Both the position numbers and the translations under genes were made by a program. Below, one piece after another: positions 15,637 through 24,885 of a DNA stretch of 35,516 nt (position 1 is the stretch's first letter; each line of letters begins with the position of its first letter). Below the pieces are notes generated by a model. It saw nothing but the letters and a program-made list of their open reading frames with translations, was not told the origin of the DNA and searched no databases. The DNA is from Mycobacterium sp. MBM (lineage in GTDB: Bacteria; Actinomycetota; Actinomycetes; Mycobacteriales; Mycobacteriaceae): the NCBI GenBank assembly GCA_021648845.1, contig JAKJHY010000042.1:1-35516 (forward strand), written 5' to 3'.

Positions 15637-16497
15637 TCAGCCGACCGGCAGCCGCCACAGGTATCCGGCCTCCATGGCCACCCACAGTGCCGTCTGTCCG
15701 GATCGGCCGCGCTCGACGGCCAGTCCGTGCGGTTCACCGTCGGCAATCAGGTCGACGGTGCTCACCTCCCCGTCTGCGGTGATCCGGGCGACCTGGCTGG
15801 CACCCCACAGGCTGACCCACACCCCGCCCGACGGGTCGGCGACCACGGCGTGCGGCTTACCGGGCAGGTCCATCTCCTGGATGGCCTCATCGGTGGGGAT
15901 CCGCGCGATCTTGTCGGCCAGGATCTCGGTGAACCAGACGGCGTCGTCGTGGGTGGCTGCGATCCCGACCGGACCGGACCGCGGCGTCGGCGCCTCGCGC
16001 ACCGTGAGTGCTCCCGAGGGTTCGAGGCGGCCGACGGCGTTGGCCGCGTTGAGCGTGAACCACAGGGCGCCGTCGGGACCCGCAGTGATCATCGACGGCA
16101 TCCCGCCGGGGCGCGCCACCTCGGTGACGGTGCCGTCGAGGTCGACCCTGCCGATCACGCCGGAGTTCATCGCGGTGAACCACAGCGCCCGCCCCGGACC
16201 GGCGACGATGCCGAAAGGACCGCTGCCGGAGGGCAATTCGATATCACTGAGAACGCCGTCGGCGGTGATGCGGCCGATCCGGTCATCCCCGCTCCGGGTG
16301 AACCACATGGCTCCGTCGGGACCCGCCGTGATGATCGAGGGCTTGCTTTCCGGCGCGACACCGAATATCTCGACGGCGCCGTCTCCGGAAACGCGGGCAA
16401 GCTCGCCGCTGTGCACGAGGGTGACCCACATGGCTCCGTCTGGACCCGCGGCCAGCGCGTACGGCCCGCCGGGGATCTCGACCGACAAGATGCTCAT
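15637..16497 (-). CDS. Virginiamycin B lyase-like beta-propeller protein (Vgb family)
   Basis: Vgb enzymes linearise streptogramin B antibiotics without water by breaking the ester bond. The 286-residue protein is built of repeats of about 42 residues with the blade core ITAGPDGAMWFT, as in the seven-bladed Vgb propeller. The residues known for catalysis in staphylococcal Vgb (Tyr18, His228, Glu268, His270) appear to have counterparts at Tyr13, His216, Glu255 and His257, with Glu-x-His kept; Glu276 may match the last catalytic Glu but its spacing differs. There is no signal peptide. The ATG at 16497 overlaps the glgP stop (ATGA), so it is translated with glgP. It could be an antibiotic lyase or a propeller with another role. 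Confidence 0.82.
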   Translation of the reverse strand: MSILSVEIPGGPYALAAGPDGAMWVTLVHSGELARVSGDGAVEIFGVAPESKPSIITAGPDGAMWFTRSGDDRIGRITADGVLSDIELPSGSGPFGIVAGPGRALWFTAMNSGVIGRVDLDGTVTEVARPGGMPSMITAGPDGALWFTLNAANAVGRLEPSGALTVREAPTPRSGPVGIAATHDDAVWFTEILADKIARIPTDEAIQEMDLPGKPHAVVADPSGGVWVSLWGASQVARITADGEVSTVDLIADGEPHGLAVERGRSGQTALWVAMEAGYLWRLPVG

Positions 16498-19073
16498 GCC
16501 AACGTGACCAGTGCCAGTTCGTTGTCCCCGGCCAGCAGCCGGTGGTGCGGCAGCACCCGCACGGTGTAGCCGACCGGGCCCGCGACCGGCAACGGCGTGG
16601 TCGTGGAGAAGATCTGATTGCGGCCCACCGTTCCGGTGTGCGTCATGATGACCGTCACCGGATTCTGCAGGACGTCGCCGTCGTCGACGCGACCGAGCAC
16701 GGCCTGCACCACCACCTCGTCGGGTGCCAGTCCGGCCAGGCACACCGATGCGGTGAGAGTCAGTTCGCTGCCGATCAGCGGCGTATCGGGCAGGCCGGAG
16801 CTGTCCACGTCGGTGATCTCGATCTTGGGCCATTCCTGTTGTGCCCGTTGGCGATAGGCGGCGAGCTGACGGGCCGCACCAAACGGCACTCCGGTGGCGT
16901 CGCCGGCGGGTTCGATGGTGGCGCGCAGCGACCGCGCTGCCGGCGCATAGTATTTCTCGGTGTACTCGCGAACCATGCGCGAGGCCAGTACCTTGGGCCC
17001 GAGTGCCTGCAGCGTGTGACGCACCATCTCCACCCAACGGGTCGGCACACCGTGCTCGTCTCGGTCGTAGAACTTGGTGGTCACCGAGGTTTCGAGGAGT
17101 TCGTAGAGCGCGCCGGCCTCGATATCGTCACGGCGGCTCTGGTCGGCCAGGCCATCGGCGGTCGGGATCTCCCAGCCGTTCTCACCGTCGTACCACTCGT
17201 CCCACCAGCCGTCGCGGATGGACAAATTCAGCCCGCCGTTCAGTGCGCTCTTCATCCCGGAGGTGCCGCAGGCCTCGAGCGGGCGCAGCGGGTTGTTGAG
17301 CCAGACATCGCAGCCCCAGTACAACATTCGGGCCATCGACATGTCGTAGTCCGGTAAGAAGGCGATCCGGTGCCGCACCTCGGCGCGGTCGGCGAACCGG
17401 ACGATCTGTTGGATGAGGGCCTTGCCCCCGTCATCGGCCGGATGTGATTTGCCGGCCACGATCAACTGCACCGGCCGGTCGGTGTCGAGCAGCAGCTTCT
17501 CCAGCCGGTCCTGGTCACGCAACATCAAGGTCAGCCGCTTGTAGGTGGGCACCCGGCGAGCGAACCCGACGGTCAGCACATTCGGATCGAATGCCGAAGT
17601 GATCCAACCCAGTTCAGCCTCGGAGGCACCCCGCTCCAGCCAGGACCGGCGCAGCCGGGTCCGGACATCCTCGATGAGCAGGGCGCGCAGCTCGCAGCGG
17701 ATCCGCCAGAGCACCCCGGCCTCGACCCGCTGCAGTTTGTGCCAGGTGTCCGCCTCGCTGAGCGAGCCGAGGTCCTCGCTGCCGATCAGTACACGCGCCA
17801 GCTCCACCCACTGCGGCGCCGCCCAGGTCGGGGCGTGCACACCGTTGGTGATCGACCCGATCGGGACCTCGGCGGCGTCGAAGCCCGGCCACAGCTCGCT
17901 GAACATCTCCCGGCTCACCCGCCCGTGTAGCAGGGACACCCCGTTGGCCCGCTGCGCCAGCCGCAAGCCCATATGCGCCATGTTGAATTTCGCCGGATCA
18001 TCCTCGGCGCCGAACGCGATGACCCGATCCAGCGGGACGCCCGGCAGCAACGGGGTATCACCGCCGAAGTAACGGGTGACCATCTCGACGGGGAAGCGAT
18101 CGATACCGGCCGGCACCGGGGTGTGGGTGGTGAACACCGTGGAGGAGCGCACCACCGTGAGCGCGGTGTCGAAGTCCAGCCCGGCATCGATCAGCTCGCG
18201 GATCCGTTCGGCGCCCAGGAAACCGGCGTGGCCCTCGTTCATGTGGAACACCTCGGGGGCGGCGAGCCCTTCGACCTCGGTATAGGCCCGGATCGCCCGG
18301 ACACCGCCGATCCCGGCCAGGATCTCCTGTTTGATCCGGTGCTCCTGATCGCCGCCGTACAGCCGATCGGTCACCGCACGCAGATCGTGGGAATTCTCGC
18401 CGATATCGGAATCGAGCAGCAGCAACGGGATTCGCCCGACCTGGGCCACCCACACGTGGGCGAACAGCCGGTCGCCGTCGGGCATGGCCAATTCGATGAG
18501 CACGGCCCGCCCGGTGCGGTCGGTCAGCAGCCGCAGCGGCAGCCCCTGGGGATCCAGCGACGGATAGGTTTCGTGCTGCCACCCGTCGGCGGTCAGCGAC
18601 TGCCGGAAATAGCCCGACCGGTAATACAAGCCCACCGCGATCAGCGGCAGGCCGAGATCCGATGCGGACTTCAGATGGTCACCGGCCAGGATGCCGAGGC
18701 CACCGGAATAGTTCGGTAGCACCTCGGCGACACCGAACTCCATGGAGAAGTAGGCGATGCCGTTGGGCAGGCCGTCCTGCTGCTGATACCACAGCGGGCG
18801 ACTCAGATAGTCGTCCAGATCCGCCGCGAGAGCGTCGACCCGCTGCAGGAAGGCCTCGTCGCCGGCGAGCTCGTCGAGGCGCCGCGGGCTCACCGCCCCC
18901 AGCAATGCCACCGGGTCCGCCCCGAGGCGATCCCACAGCGTGGCGTCGATGGCGGCGAACAGGTCTTGCGTCGGTTTGTCCCATGACCACCGCAGGTTGA
19001 CCGACAGCCGCTCCAACGCGGAGAGCCGCTCGGGCAGGTGTGCGCGGACGGTGAATCTGCGGAGGGCTTTCAC
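16494..19073 (-). CDS. glgP: Alpha-glucan (glycogen) phosphorylase GlgP
   Basis: GlgP releases glucose-1-phosphate from the ends of alpha-1,4-glucan. The protein of 859 residues is close to M. tuberculosis Rv1328 along its length: KALRRFTVRAHLPERL at the start, YFSMEFGVAEVLPNYSGGLGILAGDHLKSASDLG, FHMNEGHAGFLG, THTPVPAGIDRF, and the PLP site CGTSGMKSALNGG with Lys608. A C-terminal part after about 720 carries the immunoglobulin-like region typical of this long actinobacterial form. The start is GTG 19073, 8 nt after a -10 box; earlier in-frame codons lie inside the promoter. It is divergent to glgE-glgB, so synthesis and breakdown genes share one control region. Confidence 0.96.
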   Translation of the reverse strand: MKALRRFTVRAHLPERLSALERLSVNLRWSWDKPTQDLFAAIDATLWDRLGADPVALLGAVSPRRLDELAGDEAFLQRVDALAADLDDYLSRPLWYQQQDGLPNGIAYFSMEFGVAEVLPNYSGGLGILAGDHLKSASDLGLPLIAVGLYYRSGYFRQSLTADGWQHETYPSLDPQGLPLRLLTDRTGRAVLIELAMPDGDRLFAHVWVAQVGRIPLLLLDSDIGENSHDLRAVTDRLYGGDQEHRIKQEILAGIGGVRAIRAYTEVEGLAAPEVFHMNEGHAGFLGAERIRELIDAGLDFDTALTVVRSSTVFTTHTPVPAGIDRFPVEMVTRYFGGDTPLLPGVPLDRVIAFGAEDDPAKFNMAHMGLRLAQRANGVSLLHGRVSREMFSELWPGFDAAEVPIGSITNGVHAPTWAAPQWVELARVLIGSEDLGSLSEADTWHKLQRVEAGVLWRIRCELRALLIEDVRTRLRRSWLERGASEAELGWITSAFDPNVLTVGFARRVPTYKRLTLMLRDQDRLEKLLLDTDRPVQLIVAGKSHPADDGGKALIQQIVRFADRAEVRHRIAFLPDYDMSMARMLYWGCDVWLNNPLRPLEACGTSGMKSALNGGLNLSIRDGWWDEWYDGENGWEIPTADGLADQSRRDDIEAGALYELLETSVTTKFYDRDEHGVPTRWVEMVRHTLQALGPKVLASRMVREYTEKYYAPAARSLRATIEPAGDATGVPFGAARQLAAYRQRAQQEWPKIEITDVDSSGLPDTPLIGSELTLTASVCLAGLAPDEVVVQAVLGRVDDGDVLQNPVTVIMTHTGTVGRNQIFSTTTPLPVAGPVGYTVRVLPHHRLLAGDNELALVTLA

Positions 19074-19264
19074 GCGTCTCAACCTTACTGACCGGCCCAC
19101 GGGTGTCAGCTGGGTCACCGGAGTGAGTTCATCTCGCCCAACGAGGTGTCCCTGACACTACGGTGGGTACTCAGAGTCGGTAGCGAGCGCGTCCAGACAG
19201 AACTAGACACCGGACGGACCGCGGTCACCGAAGTCGGGGCCGCGCCGAGTGAGGAGATTGGTGC
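19074..19264. other. 191-bp divergent control region glgP/glgE
   Basis: Besides the glgP promoter at 19082-19109, the region holds TACGGT at 19159-19164, a possible but weakly supported -10 for glgE with no good -35, and the ribosome site GAGGAG just before the glgE GTG. No open frame is convincing here. Confidence 0.4.
19082..19109 (-). promoter_or_regulatory. SigA-like promoter of glgP
   Basis: On the minus strand CTGACA (19109 to 19104) as -35 and TAAGGT (19087 to 19082) as -10 are separated by 16 nt. The -10 ends 8 nt before the GTG of glgP, so the leader is one or two bases. This is the most complete promoter in the window; it was identified by eye only. Confidence 0.55.
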
Positions 19265-21334
19265 GTGACCGGTCGTATCGGAATCGATGACGTCGAGCCC
19301 GCGCTGTCCGGTGGCCGGTTTCCCGCCAAGGCGGTGGTCGGTGAGGTGGTACCGGTGCGGGCCACGGTGTGGCGCGAGGGTCATGACGCGGTCGCCGCCA
19401 CCCTCGTGGTGCGTTATCACGGGACGTCCTACCCGCAGCTGGTCCCCGACCCACCCGGCGCGGTGCCCGAGCCCGCGCCGCCGGTGACGCCGCCGCGGAT
19501 CAAGCCGCTGATCCTGCCGATGGCGCCCGGGCGCACACCCGACGTGTTGCACGGTCAGTTCACCCCGGACCAGGTCGGCATGTGGACCTTCCGGGTGGAC
19601 GGCTGGGGAGACCCGATCGCCACCTGGCGCAAGGCCGTCACCGCTAAGCTCGACGCCGGCCAGGGCGAAACCGAACTGAACAATGACCTGCTGGTCGGGG
19701 CCCGGCTGCTGGAGCGCGCCGCGACCGGGGTGCCGCGTGAACTGCGCCAGCCGCTGGTGGAGGCGGCGGCCGCGTTGCGCGCGCCCGGCGATCCGCTCGG
19801 CCGCGCCGGCGCTGCATTGTCACCCGCCATCGCCGATCTGCTGCACCGCTACCCGCTGCGGGAACTGCTCACCCGCGGCGAGCAGTTCGGTGTGTGGGTC
19901 GACCGGCCGCAGGCCCGCTTCTCGGCCTGGTACGAGATGTTCCCGCGTTCCACCGGAGGGTGGGACAGCGACGGCAAGCCGGTGCACGGCACGTTCGCCA
20001 CCGCCGCCAAGGAGCTGCCCCGGATCGCCAGGATGGGTTTCGACGTGGTCTACCTGCCACCGATCCACCCGATCGGGAAGGTGCACCGCAAGGGGCGCAA
20101 CAATTCGGTGACCGCCGCCGAGGGGGATGTCGGCTCGCCATGGGCGATCGGCAGCGACGAGGGCGGCCACGACGCCGTCCATCCCGCCCTGGGCAGCATC
20201 GAGGACTTCGACGATTTCGTCTCGGCCGCAGCAGACCAGGGGCTGTCCGTGGCGCTGGATCTCGCCCTGCAGTGCGCGCCGGATCACCCGTGGGCGCAGG
20301 CGCATCCCGAGTGGTTCACCGTGCTGCCCGACGGCACCATCGCCTACGCGGAGAATCCGCCGAAGAAGTATCAGGACATCTACCCGCTGAACTTCGACAA
20401 CGACCCGGCGGGGCTGTATGCCGAAGTGCTGCGGGTGGTGCGGTACTGGATCTCACACGGCGTCAAGATCTTCCGTGTCGACAACCCACACACCAAACCA
20501 CCGAACTTCTGGGCCTGGCTGATCGGGAAGATCAAGGCCGAAGATCCGGACGTGCTGTTCTTGGCCGAGGCCTTCACCCGGCCGGCCCGGCTGTACGGTC
20601 TGGCAAAGCTCGGTTTCACCCAGTCGTATTCGTATTTCACGTGGCGAACCGCCAAGTGGGAACTCATCGAGTATGGCCAACAGATCGCCGAGTACGCCGA
20701 CTGCGCACGTCCCAATCTGTTCGTCAACACGCCGGACATCCTGCACGAGAGCCTGCAGCATGGCGGTCCCGGCATGTTCGCCATCCGGGCGGTGCTGGCG
20801 AGCACCCTCAGTTCGGTGTGGGGGGTGTACTCCGGCTACGAACTGTTCGAACATCGGGCGGTCCGCGAGGGCAGCGAGGAATACCTGGACTCGGAGAAGT
20901 ACGAGCTACGCCCGCGTGATTTCGACGCCGCGGTGGCCACCGGCCAGTCCCTGGAACCGTTCTTGGGCCGGCTCAACGAAATTCGCCGCCTGCACCCTGC
21001 ACTGGAACAGCTGCGCACCATCACATTTCACCCCGTGGACAATGATGCGATCCTGGCGTACAGCAAGTTCGATCCGGTGACGGGCGACTGTGTGCTGGTG
21101 GTGGTGACGCTCAACCCATTCGGGCCCGAGGAGGGCACGATCTGGCTGGGCATGAACGCACTCGGGATGGAGCCCTATGACCGGTTCTGGGTGCGCGATG
21201 AGATCACCGGCGACGAATACCATTGGGGTCAGGCAAACTACGTGCGGCTGGACCCGGTCCGGGCGGTCGCTCACATTCTGAACATGCCGTTGATCCCCTA
21301 CGAATCGCGACTGAGCCTCTTGCGGAGGGAGTGA
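19265..21334 (+). CDS. glgE: GlgE, maltose-1-phosphate maltosyltransferase
   Basis: GlgE adds maltosyl units from maltose-1-phosphate to alpha-1,4-glucan chains, the last chain-building step of the trehalose-to-glucan route; loss of GlgE is toxic in M. tuberculosis because the phosphate sugar accumulates. The 689 residues match Rv1327c: an N-terminal beta domain, a helical insert (about 135-205), then the GH13 barrel with the probable nucleophile Asp406 (FRVDNPHT), acid/base Glu435 (LAEAFTRP) and Asp491 (NTPDILHE). NPPKKYQDIYPLNFD at 364-378 is a GlgE-specific loop. GTG 19265 follows GAGGAG at a good distance. It is seven bases ahead of glgB. Confidence 0.97.
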   Translation: MTGRIGIDDVEPALSGGRFPAKAVVGEVVPVRATVWREGHDAVAATLVVRYHGTSYPQLVPDPPGAVPEPAPPVTPPRIKPLILPMAPGRTPDVLHGQFTPDQVGMWTFRVDGWGDPIATWRKAVTAKLDAGQGETELNNDLLVGARLLERAATGVPRELRQPLVEAAAALRAPGDPLGRAGAALSPAIADLLHRYPLRELLTRGEQFGVWVDRPQARFSAWYEMFPRSTGGWDSDGKPVHGTFATAAKELPRIARMGFDVVYLPPIHPIGKVHRKGRNNSVTAAEGDVGSPWAIGSDEGGHDAVHPALGSIEDFDDFVSAAADQGLSVALDLALQCAPDHPWAQAHPEWFTVLPDGTIAYAENPPKKYQDIYPLNFDNDPAGLYAEVLRVVRYWISHGVKIFRVDNPHTKPPNFWAWLIGKIKAEDPDVLFLAEAFTRPARLYGLAKLGFTQSYSYFTWRTAKWELIEYGQQIAEYADCARPNLFVNTPDILHESLQHGGPGMFAIRAVLASTLSSVWGVYSGYELFEHRAVREGSEEYLDSEKYELRPRDFDAAVATGQSLEPFLGRLNEIRRLHPALEQLRTITFHPVDNDAILAYSKFDPVTGDCVLVVVTLNPFGPEEGTIWLGMNALGMEPYDRFWVRDEITGDEYHWGQANYVRLDPVRAVAHILNMPLIPYESRLSLLRRE

Positions 21335-21341
21335 GTACACC

Positions 21342-23540
21342 TTGACTCAAACCAACCCGACCACCAGCGTCCATCTACGCCCAGGTGCCGACGACCTGCA
21401 CCGGTTGAGTGCGGGCGAACACCACGACCCACACTCGATTCTGGGTGCCCACGAATACGACGACCACACGGTGATCCGCGCGTTGCGCCCGCACGCCGAA
21501 TCGGTCACCGCCCTCATCGGAGGTGCGCGCTACCCGCTCAATCACCTCGAGGCCGGCCTGTTCGCGGGCGCTGTGCCGTTCACCGGTCTGATCGATTACC
21601 GCCTGGAAGTGCAGTATCCGGGTGCGGAGGCCCTCACGGTCGCCGACGCCTACCGGTTCCTGCCCACCCTCGGCGAAATCGATCTCCACCTGTTCGCCGA
21701 GGGCCGCCACGAGCGGCTGTGGGAGATCCTCGGGGCACACCGCCGCAGCTTCACCACACCCGACGGCGTGGTGGAGGGCTACTCGTTTGCGGTCTGGGCA
21801 CCGAACGCCAAGGGCGTCAGCCTGATCGGCGAGTTCAATCACTGGGACGGCGGCCAGGCGCCGCTTCGGGTGCTGGGCTCCACCGGGGTGTGGGAACTGT
21901 TCTGGCCCGACTTCCCCGATGACGGGCTGTACAAGTTCCGTGTCCACGGCGTCGACGGATCGGTGAGCGATCGCGCGGACCCGTTTGCGTTCGCCGCCGA
22001 GGTGCCGCCGCGTACCGCATCCCGCGTCACCACCGGTGACTACGTCTGGCACGACGACGAATGGATGGCCGGTCGCGCGCTGCGCAACCCCGTCTTCGAA
22101 CCGATGAGCACCTATGAGGTGCACTTGATGTCATGGCGGCCGGGACTGAGCTACCGCGAGTTGGCGGTGCAACTCACCGAGTACGTCGTCGAGCACGGCT
22201 TCACCCATGTCGAGATGCTGCCGGTGGCCGCGCACCCGTTCAGCGGTTCGTGGGGCTATCAGGTCACCTCGTACTATGCGCCGACACCGCGGTTGGGCAG
22301 CCCCGACGATCTGCGCTATCTGATCGACACCCTGCACCAGGCGGGTATCGGCGTGATCATCGACTGGGTGCCCGCACACTTCCCCAAGGACGCCTGGGCG
22401 CTCGGCCGCTTCGACGGGACGGCGCTCTACGAGCACTCCGACCCCCGCCGCGGGGAGCAACTCGACTGGGGTACTTACGTTTTCGACTTCGGACGCCCGG
22501 AGGTGCGCAACTTCCTGGTGGCCAACGCGCTGTACTGGCTGCAGGAATACCATGTCGACGGGCTCCGGGTCGACGCCGTGGCATCGATGCTCTACCTGGA
22601 CTATTCACGACCGGCCGACGGCTGGACACCGAACATCTATGGCGGGCGGGAGAACCTGGAGGCGGTTCAGTTCCTGCAGGAGATGAACGCCACGGTGCAC
22701 AAGGTCACCCCGGGTATCGTGACGATCGCCGAGGAATCGACCTCGTGGCCCGGCGTGACGCGCCCGACCAACCTTGGTGGCCTTGGCTTCTCGATGAAAT
22801 GGAACATGGGCTGGATGAACGACACCCTGGAGTTCATCAAGCGCGACCCGATTCACCGCAGCTATCACCACCATGAGATCACCTTCTCGATGCTCTACGC
22901 GTTCAGCGAGAACTTCGTATTGCCGATCAGCCATGACGAGGTCGTCCACGGGAAGGGCACGCTGTGGAGCCGGATGCCCGGCAACGACCACAACAAGGCC
23001 GCGGGCCTGCGCGGACTACTGGCCTACCAGTGGGCGCACCCTGGTAAGCAGCTGTTGTTCATGGGTCAGGAATTCGGCCAGCGTGCCGAGTGGTCCGAGG
23101 AACGCGGCGTGGACTGGTATCAGCTCGGCGAGCAGAGTTTCTCCACCGGTATCGCGAAGCTGGTCACCGATATCAACGCCCTCTACCGCACGCGGCGGGC
23201 GTTGTGGTCTCGCGATACCGTCCCCGAGGGCTACTCCTGGATCGACGCCAACGATTCGGCCAACAATGTTCTGAGCTTCCTGCGTTTCGGCGACGACGGG
23301 ACGGCATTGGCTTGCGTGTTCAATTTTTCCGGTAACGAGCATGCGCAGTACCGGCTCGGCCTGCCCCAGGCGGGCACCTGGCGCGAGGTGCTCAACACCG
23401 ACGCCACCATCTACAACGGGTCCGGCATCGGCAACCTGGGGTCGGTGCAGGCGACGGCCGAGCCCTGGCACGGCCGCCCGGCGTCGGCGGTCATGGCGCT
23501 GCCGCCGCTGGCCGCGCTCTGGTTCGAACTCGACCAGTAG
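21342..23540 (+). CDS. glgB: 1,4-alpha-glucan branching enzyme GlgB
   Basis: GlgB cuts alpha-1,4-glucan and re-attaches the piece by an alpha-1,6 bond. The 732-residue protein has the mycobacterial plan: an extra N-terminal beta-sandwich (about 15-110), CBM48 (about 125-235, with SFAVWAPNAKGVSLIGEFNHW), and the GH13 barrel with nucleophile Asp411 (DGLRVDAV), acid/base Glu464 (IAEEST) and the HDEV motif at 531-534. It matches Rv1326c. The start is a TTG at 21342, supported by GGAGGGAG that overlaps the glgE stop and by similarity beginning at once; no ATG or GTG in frame lies close. Transcribed with glgE. Confidence 0.96.
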   Translation: MTQTNPTTSVHLRPGADDLHRLSAGEHHDPHSILGAHEYDDHTVIRALRPHAESVTALIGGARYPLNHLEAGLFAGAVPFTGLIDYRLEVQYPGAEALTVADAYRFLPTLGEIDLHLFAEGRHERLWEILGAHRRSFTTPDGVVEGYSFAVWAPNAKGVSLIGEFNHWDGGQAPLRVLGSTGVWELFWPDFPDDGLYKFRVHGVDGSVSDRADPFAFAAEVPPRTASRVTTGDYVWHDDEWMAGRALRNPVFEPMSTYEVHLMSWRPGLSYRELAVQLTEYVVEHGFTHVEMLPVAAHPFSGSWGYQVTSYYAPTPRLGSPDDLRYLIDTLHQAGIGVIIDWVPAHFPKDAWALGRFDGTALYEHSDPRRGEQLDWGTYVFDFGRPEVRNFLVANALYWLQEYHVDGLRVDAVASMLYLDYSRPADGWTPNIYGGRENLEAVQFLQEMNATVHKVTPGIVTIAEESTSWPGVTRPTNLGGLGFSMKWNMGWMNDTLEFIKRDPIHRSYHHHEITFSMLYAFSENFVLPISHDEVVHGKGTLWSRMPGNDHNKAAGLRGLLAYQWAHPGKQLLFMGQEFGQRAEWSEERGVDWYQLGEQSFSTGIAKLVTDINALYRTRRALWSRDTVPEGYSWIDANDSANNVLSFLRFGDDGTALACVFNFSGNEHAQYRLGLPQAGTWREVLNTDATIYNGSGIGNLGSVQATAEPWHGRPASAVMALPPLAALWFELDQ

Positions 23541-23552
23541 GCCGGCGAGTAG

Positions 23553-24446
23553 TCAGTAGAGCGCGTTCGCCAGCTTGCGCCGCGCGGCGAGGACCTCTGG
23601 GTCGGCGGCGTCGAACAGGTCGAACAATTCGATCAGCCGGGTGCGCACAGCGGTGCGTTCGTCACCGGCGGTGCGCTTGATCAGCCCGATCAACCGGTCG
23701 AACGCCGCTTGGACATTCTGCTGCAGGATCTCGACGTCGGCGGCCGCGAACGCGGCCTCGGCATCGTCGGGTGCCGCGTCGGCCAGCGCCGGGGCATCCA
23801 CGGGGCGGGTGGTGGCCCGCTGTAGGAAGTTGATCTGCCGGATGGCACCGGCGGCCTCGGTGTGGTTGGGCTTCGCCGCGAGGATGGCTTCGTACGCGCT
23901 CAACGCCGCATCGAAATCGCCCTCGTCCAGGTAGCTGCGGGCCTGCTCCAGTTCCGGGTCCGCCTGCTCGGGCTGCTCGGGAACCCCGCTGAGCTTGCCG
24001 GCCGTCGCACTGATCAGCGAGTCGACCCACTGGCGCAGTTGATCGGCCGGTTGTGGGCCTTGGAAGCTGGAGATCGGTTGGCCGCCGGCCAGTGCCACCA
24101 CCGTGGGCACAGCCTGCACGCCGAACATCTGCGCCACCCGAGGCGTGGTATCGACATTCACCATCGCCAGCGACCAGGTGCCGCCATCGGCCGCGGCCAA
24201 CGCGCCGAGGTCCTCACCCAGCCGCACGCTGGCGTCGCTGCGGGGCGTCCACAGCAGCACGACGACAGGGACCTCGCTGGAACGGACCAGCACCTCGGCT
24301 TCGAGGTTCGCCTCGGTCACCTGTACCGCGCCGGTCACCTCGGACGGGGTGGCGGCGCCGGGGGGCGGCGGCGGGGGTGCCTTGAGTGCGGACAGATCGA
24401 ATGCGCCGGCCAGGGCCGGTCCGACGGAGGGGCGTGGACGTGTCAC
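23553..24446 (-). CDS. YbbN/CnoX-like thioredoxin-TPR protein without active Cys
   Basis: The counterpart of M. tuberculosis Rv1324. Residues 40-150 form a thioredoxin fold (VVVLLWTPRSDAS, AMVNVDTTPRVAQMFGVQAVPTVVAL), and the C-terminal half is helical with TPR-like repeats as in YbbN (ARSYLDEGDFDAALSAYEAIL). The usual W-C-x-x-C is replaced by WTPRSDAS at 66-73, so no redox-active Cys exists; a holdase or co-chaperone role is more likely than reductase activity. It also lacks a signal peptide. The GTG at 24446 overlaps the stop of the DUF3817 gene as GTGA. It faces glgB with a 12-bp gap. Confidence 0.9.
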   Translation of the reverse strand: MTRPRPSVGPALAGAFDLSALKAPPPPPPGAATPSEVTGAVQVTEANLEAEVLVRSSEVPVVVLLWTPRSDASVRLGEDLGALAAADGGTWSLAMVNVDTTPRVAQMFGVQAVPTVVALAGGQPISSFQGPQPADQLRQWVDSLISATAGKLSGVPEQPEQADPELEQARSYLDEGDFDAALSAYEAILAAKPNHTEAAGAIRQINFLQRATTRPVDAPALADAAPDDAEAAFAAADVEILQQNVQAAFDRLIGLIKRTAGDERTAVRTRLIELFDLFDAADPEVLAARRKLANALY

Positions 24447-24811
24447 GCCACCAAGTTTGGCACGTCCTCGCCGCTGTGGGCAGGGACGGTACGCCCATCG
24501 ACGCGGCCGGTGCGATCGGCCCAGATGACGAAGATCACACTTCCCAACGGCACGATGCTGCCCAGCAACGCCAACGCCCAGGTCACGATGTTCCATTTTC
24601 GGGCGATCCCGACCAGCAGCGCCGCGGCCAGAAAGGCCATGAAGACTCCACCGTGGATCGGCCCGAAGATCTTCACGCCGATCTCGGTCTGGGGCGACCC
24701 GACGTACTTGAAGTACATGCCGACCAGCAGGCCGGCCCAGCTGAGGGCCTCCGCGATCGCGATGATCCGGAACCAGCCCGCCACGCTGCGGACGTCATAT
24801 TTGCTTGCCAT
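24443..24811 (-). CDS. DUF3817 family membrane protein (second copy)
   Basis: The second DUF3817 protein of the window, about 122 residues, with three hydrophobic segments (about 14-33, 45-68 and 73-95) and the family signals FRIIAIAEALSWAG, MYFKYVGSP and FGPIHGGVFMAFLAA. It is distinct from the copy at 1077-1439 but follows the same plan: FR-x4-AE-x2-SW, a KY pair, HG in the second helix, and VPLG in the third. The start may be ATG 24811 or ATG 24820, a difference of three residues; neither has a clear ribosome site. Coupled to the YbbN-like gene by GTGA. Function unknown. Confidence 0.85.
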   Translation of the reverse strand: MASKYDVRSVAGWFRIIAIAEALSWAGLLVGMYFKYVGSPQTEIGVKIFGPIHGGVFMAFLAAALLVGIARKWNIVTWALALLGSIVPLGSVIFVIWADRTGRVDGRTVPAHSGEDVPNLVA

Positions 24812-24885
24812 GAGCGTCATTGTGCCGCAGCGGGCGGCCAGCTACTACATTGCGTCGTTGTCCAACCTGAGCGCATTCTCAGCGG

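Noticed and set aside
16498..17037. N-terminal extension of the Vgb-like protein inside glgP
   Set aside because: It is read from a shifted frame of glgP; the ATG at 16497 with ATGA overlap is the natural start.
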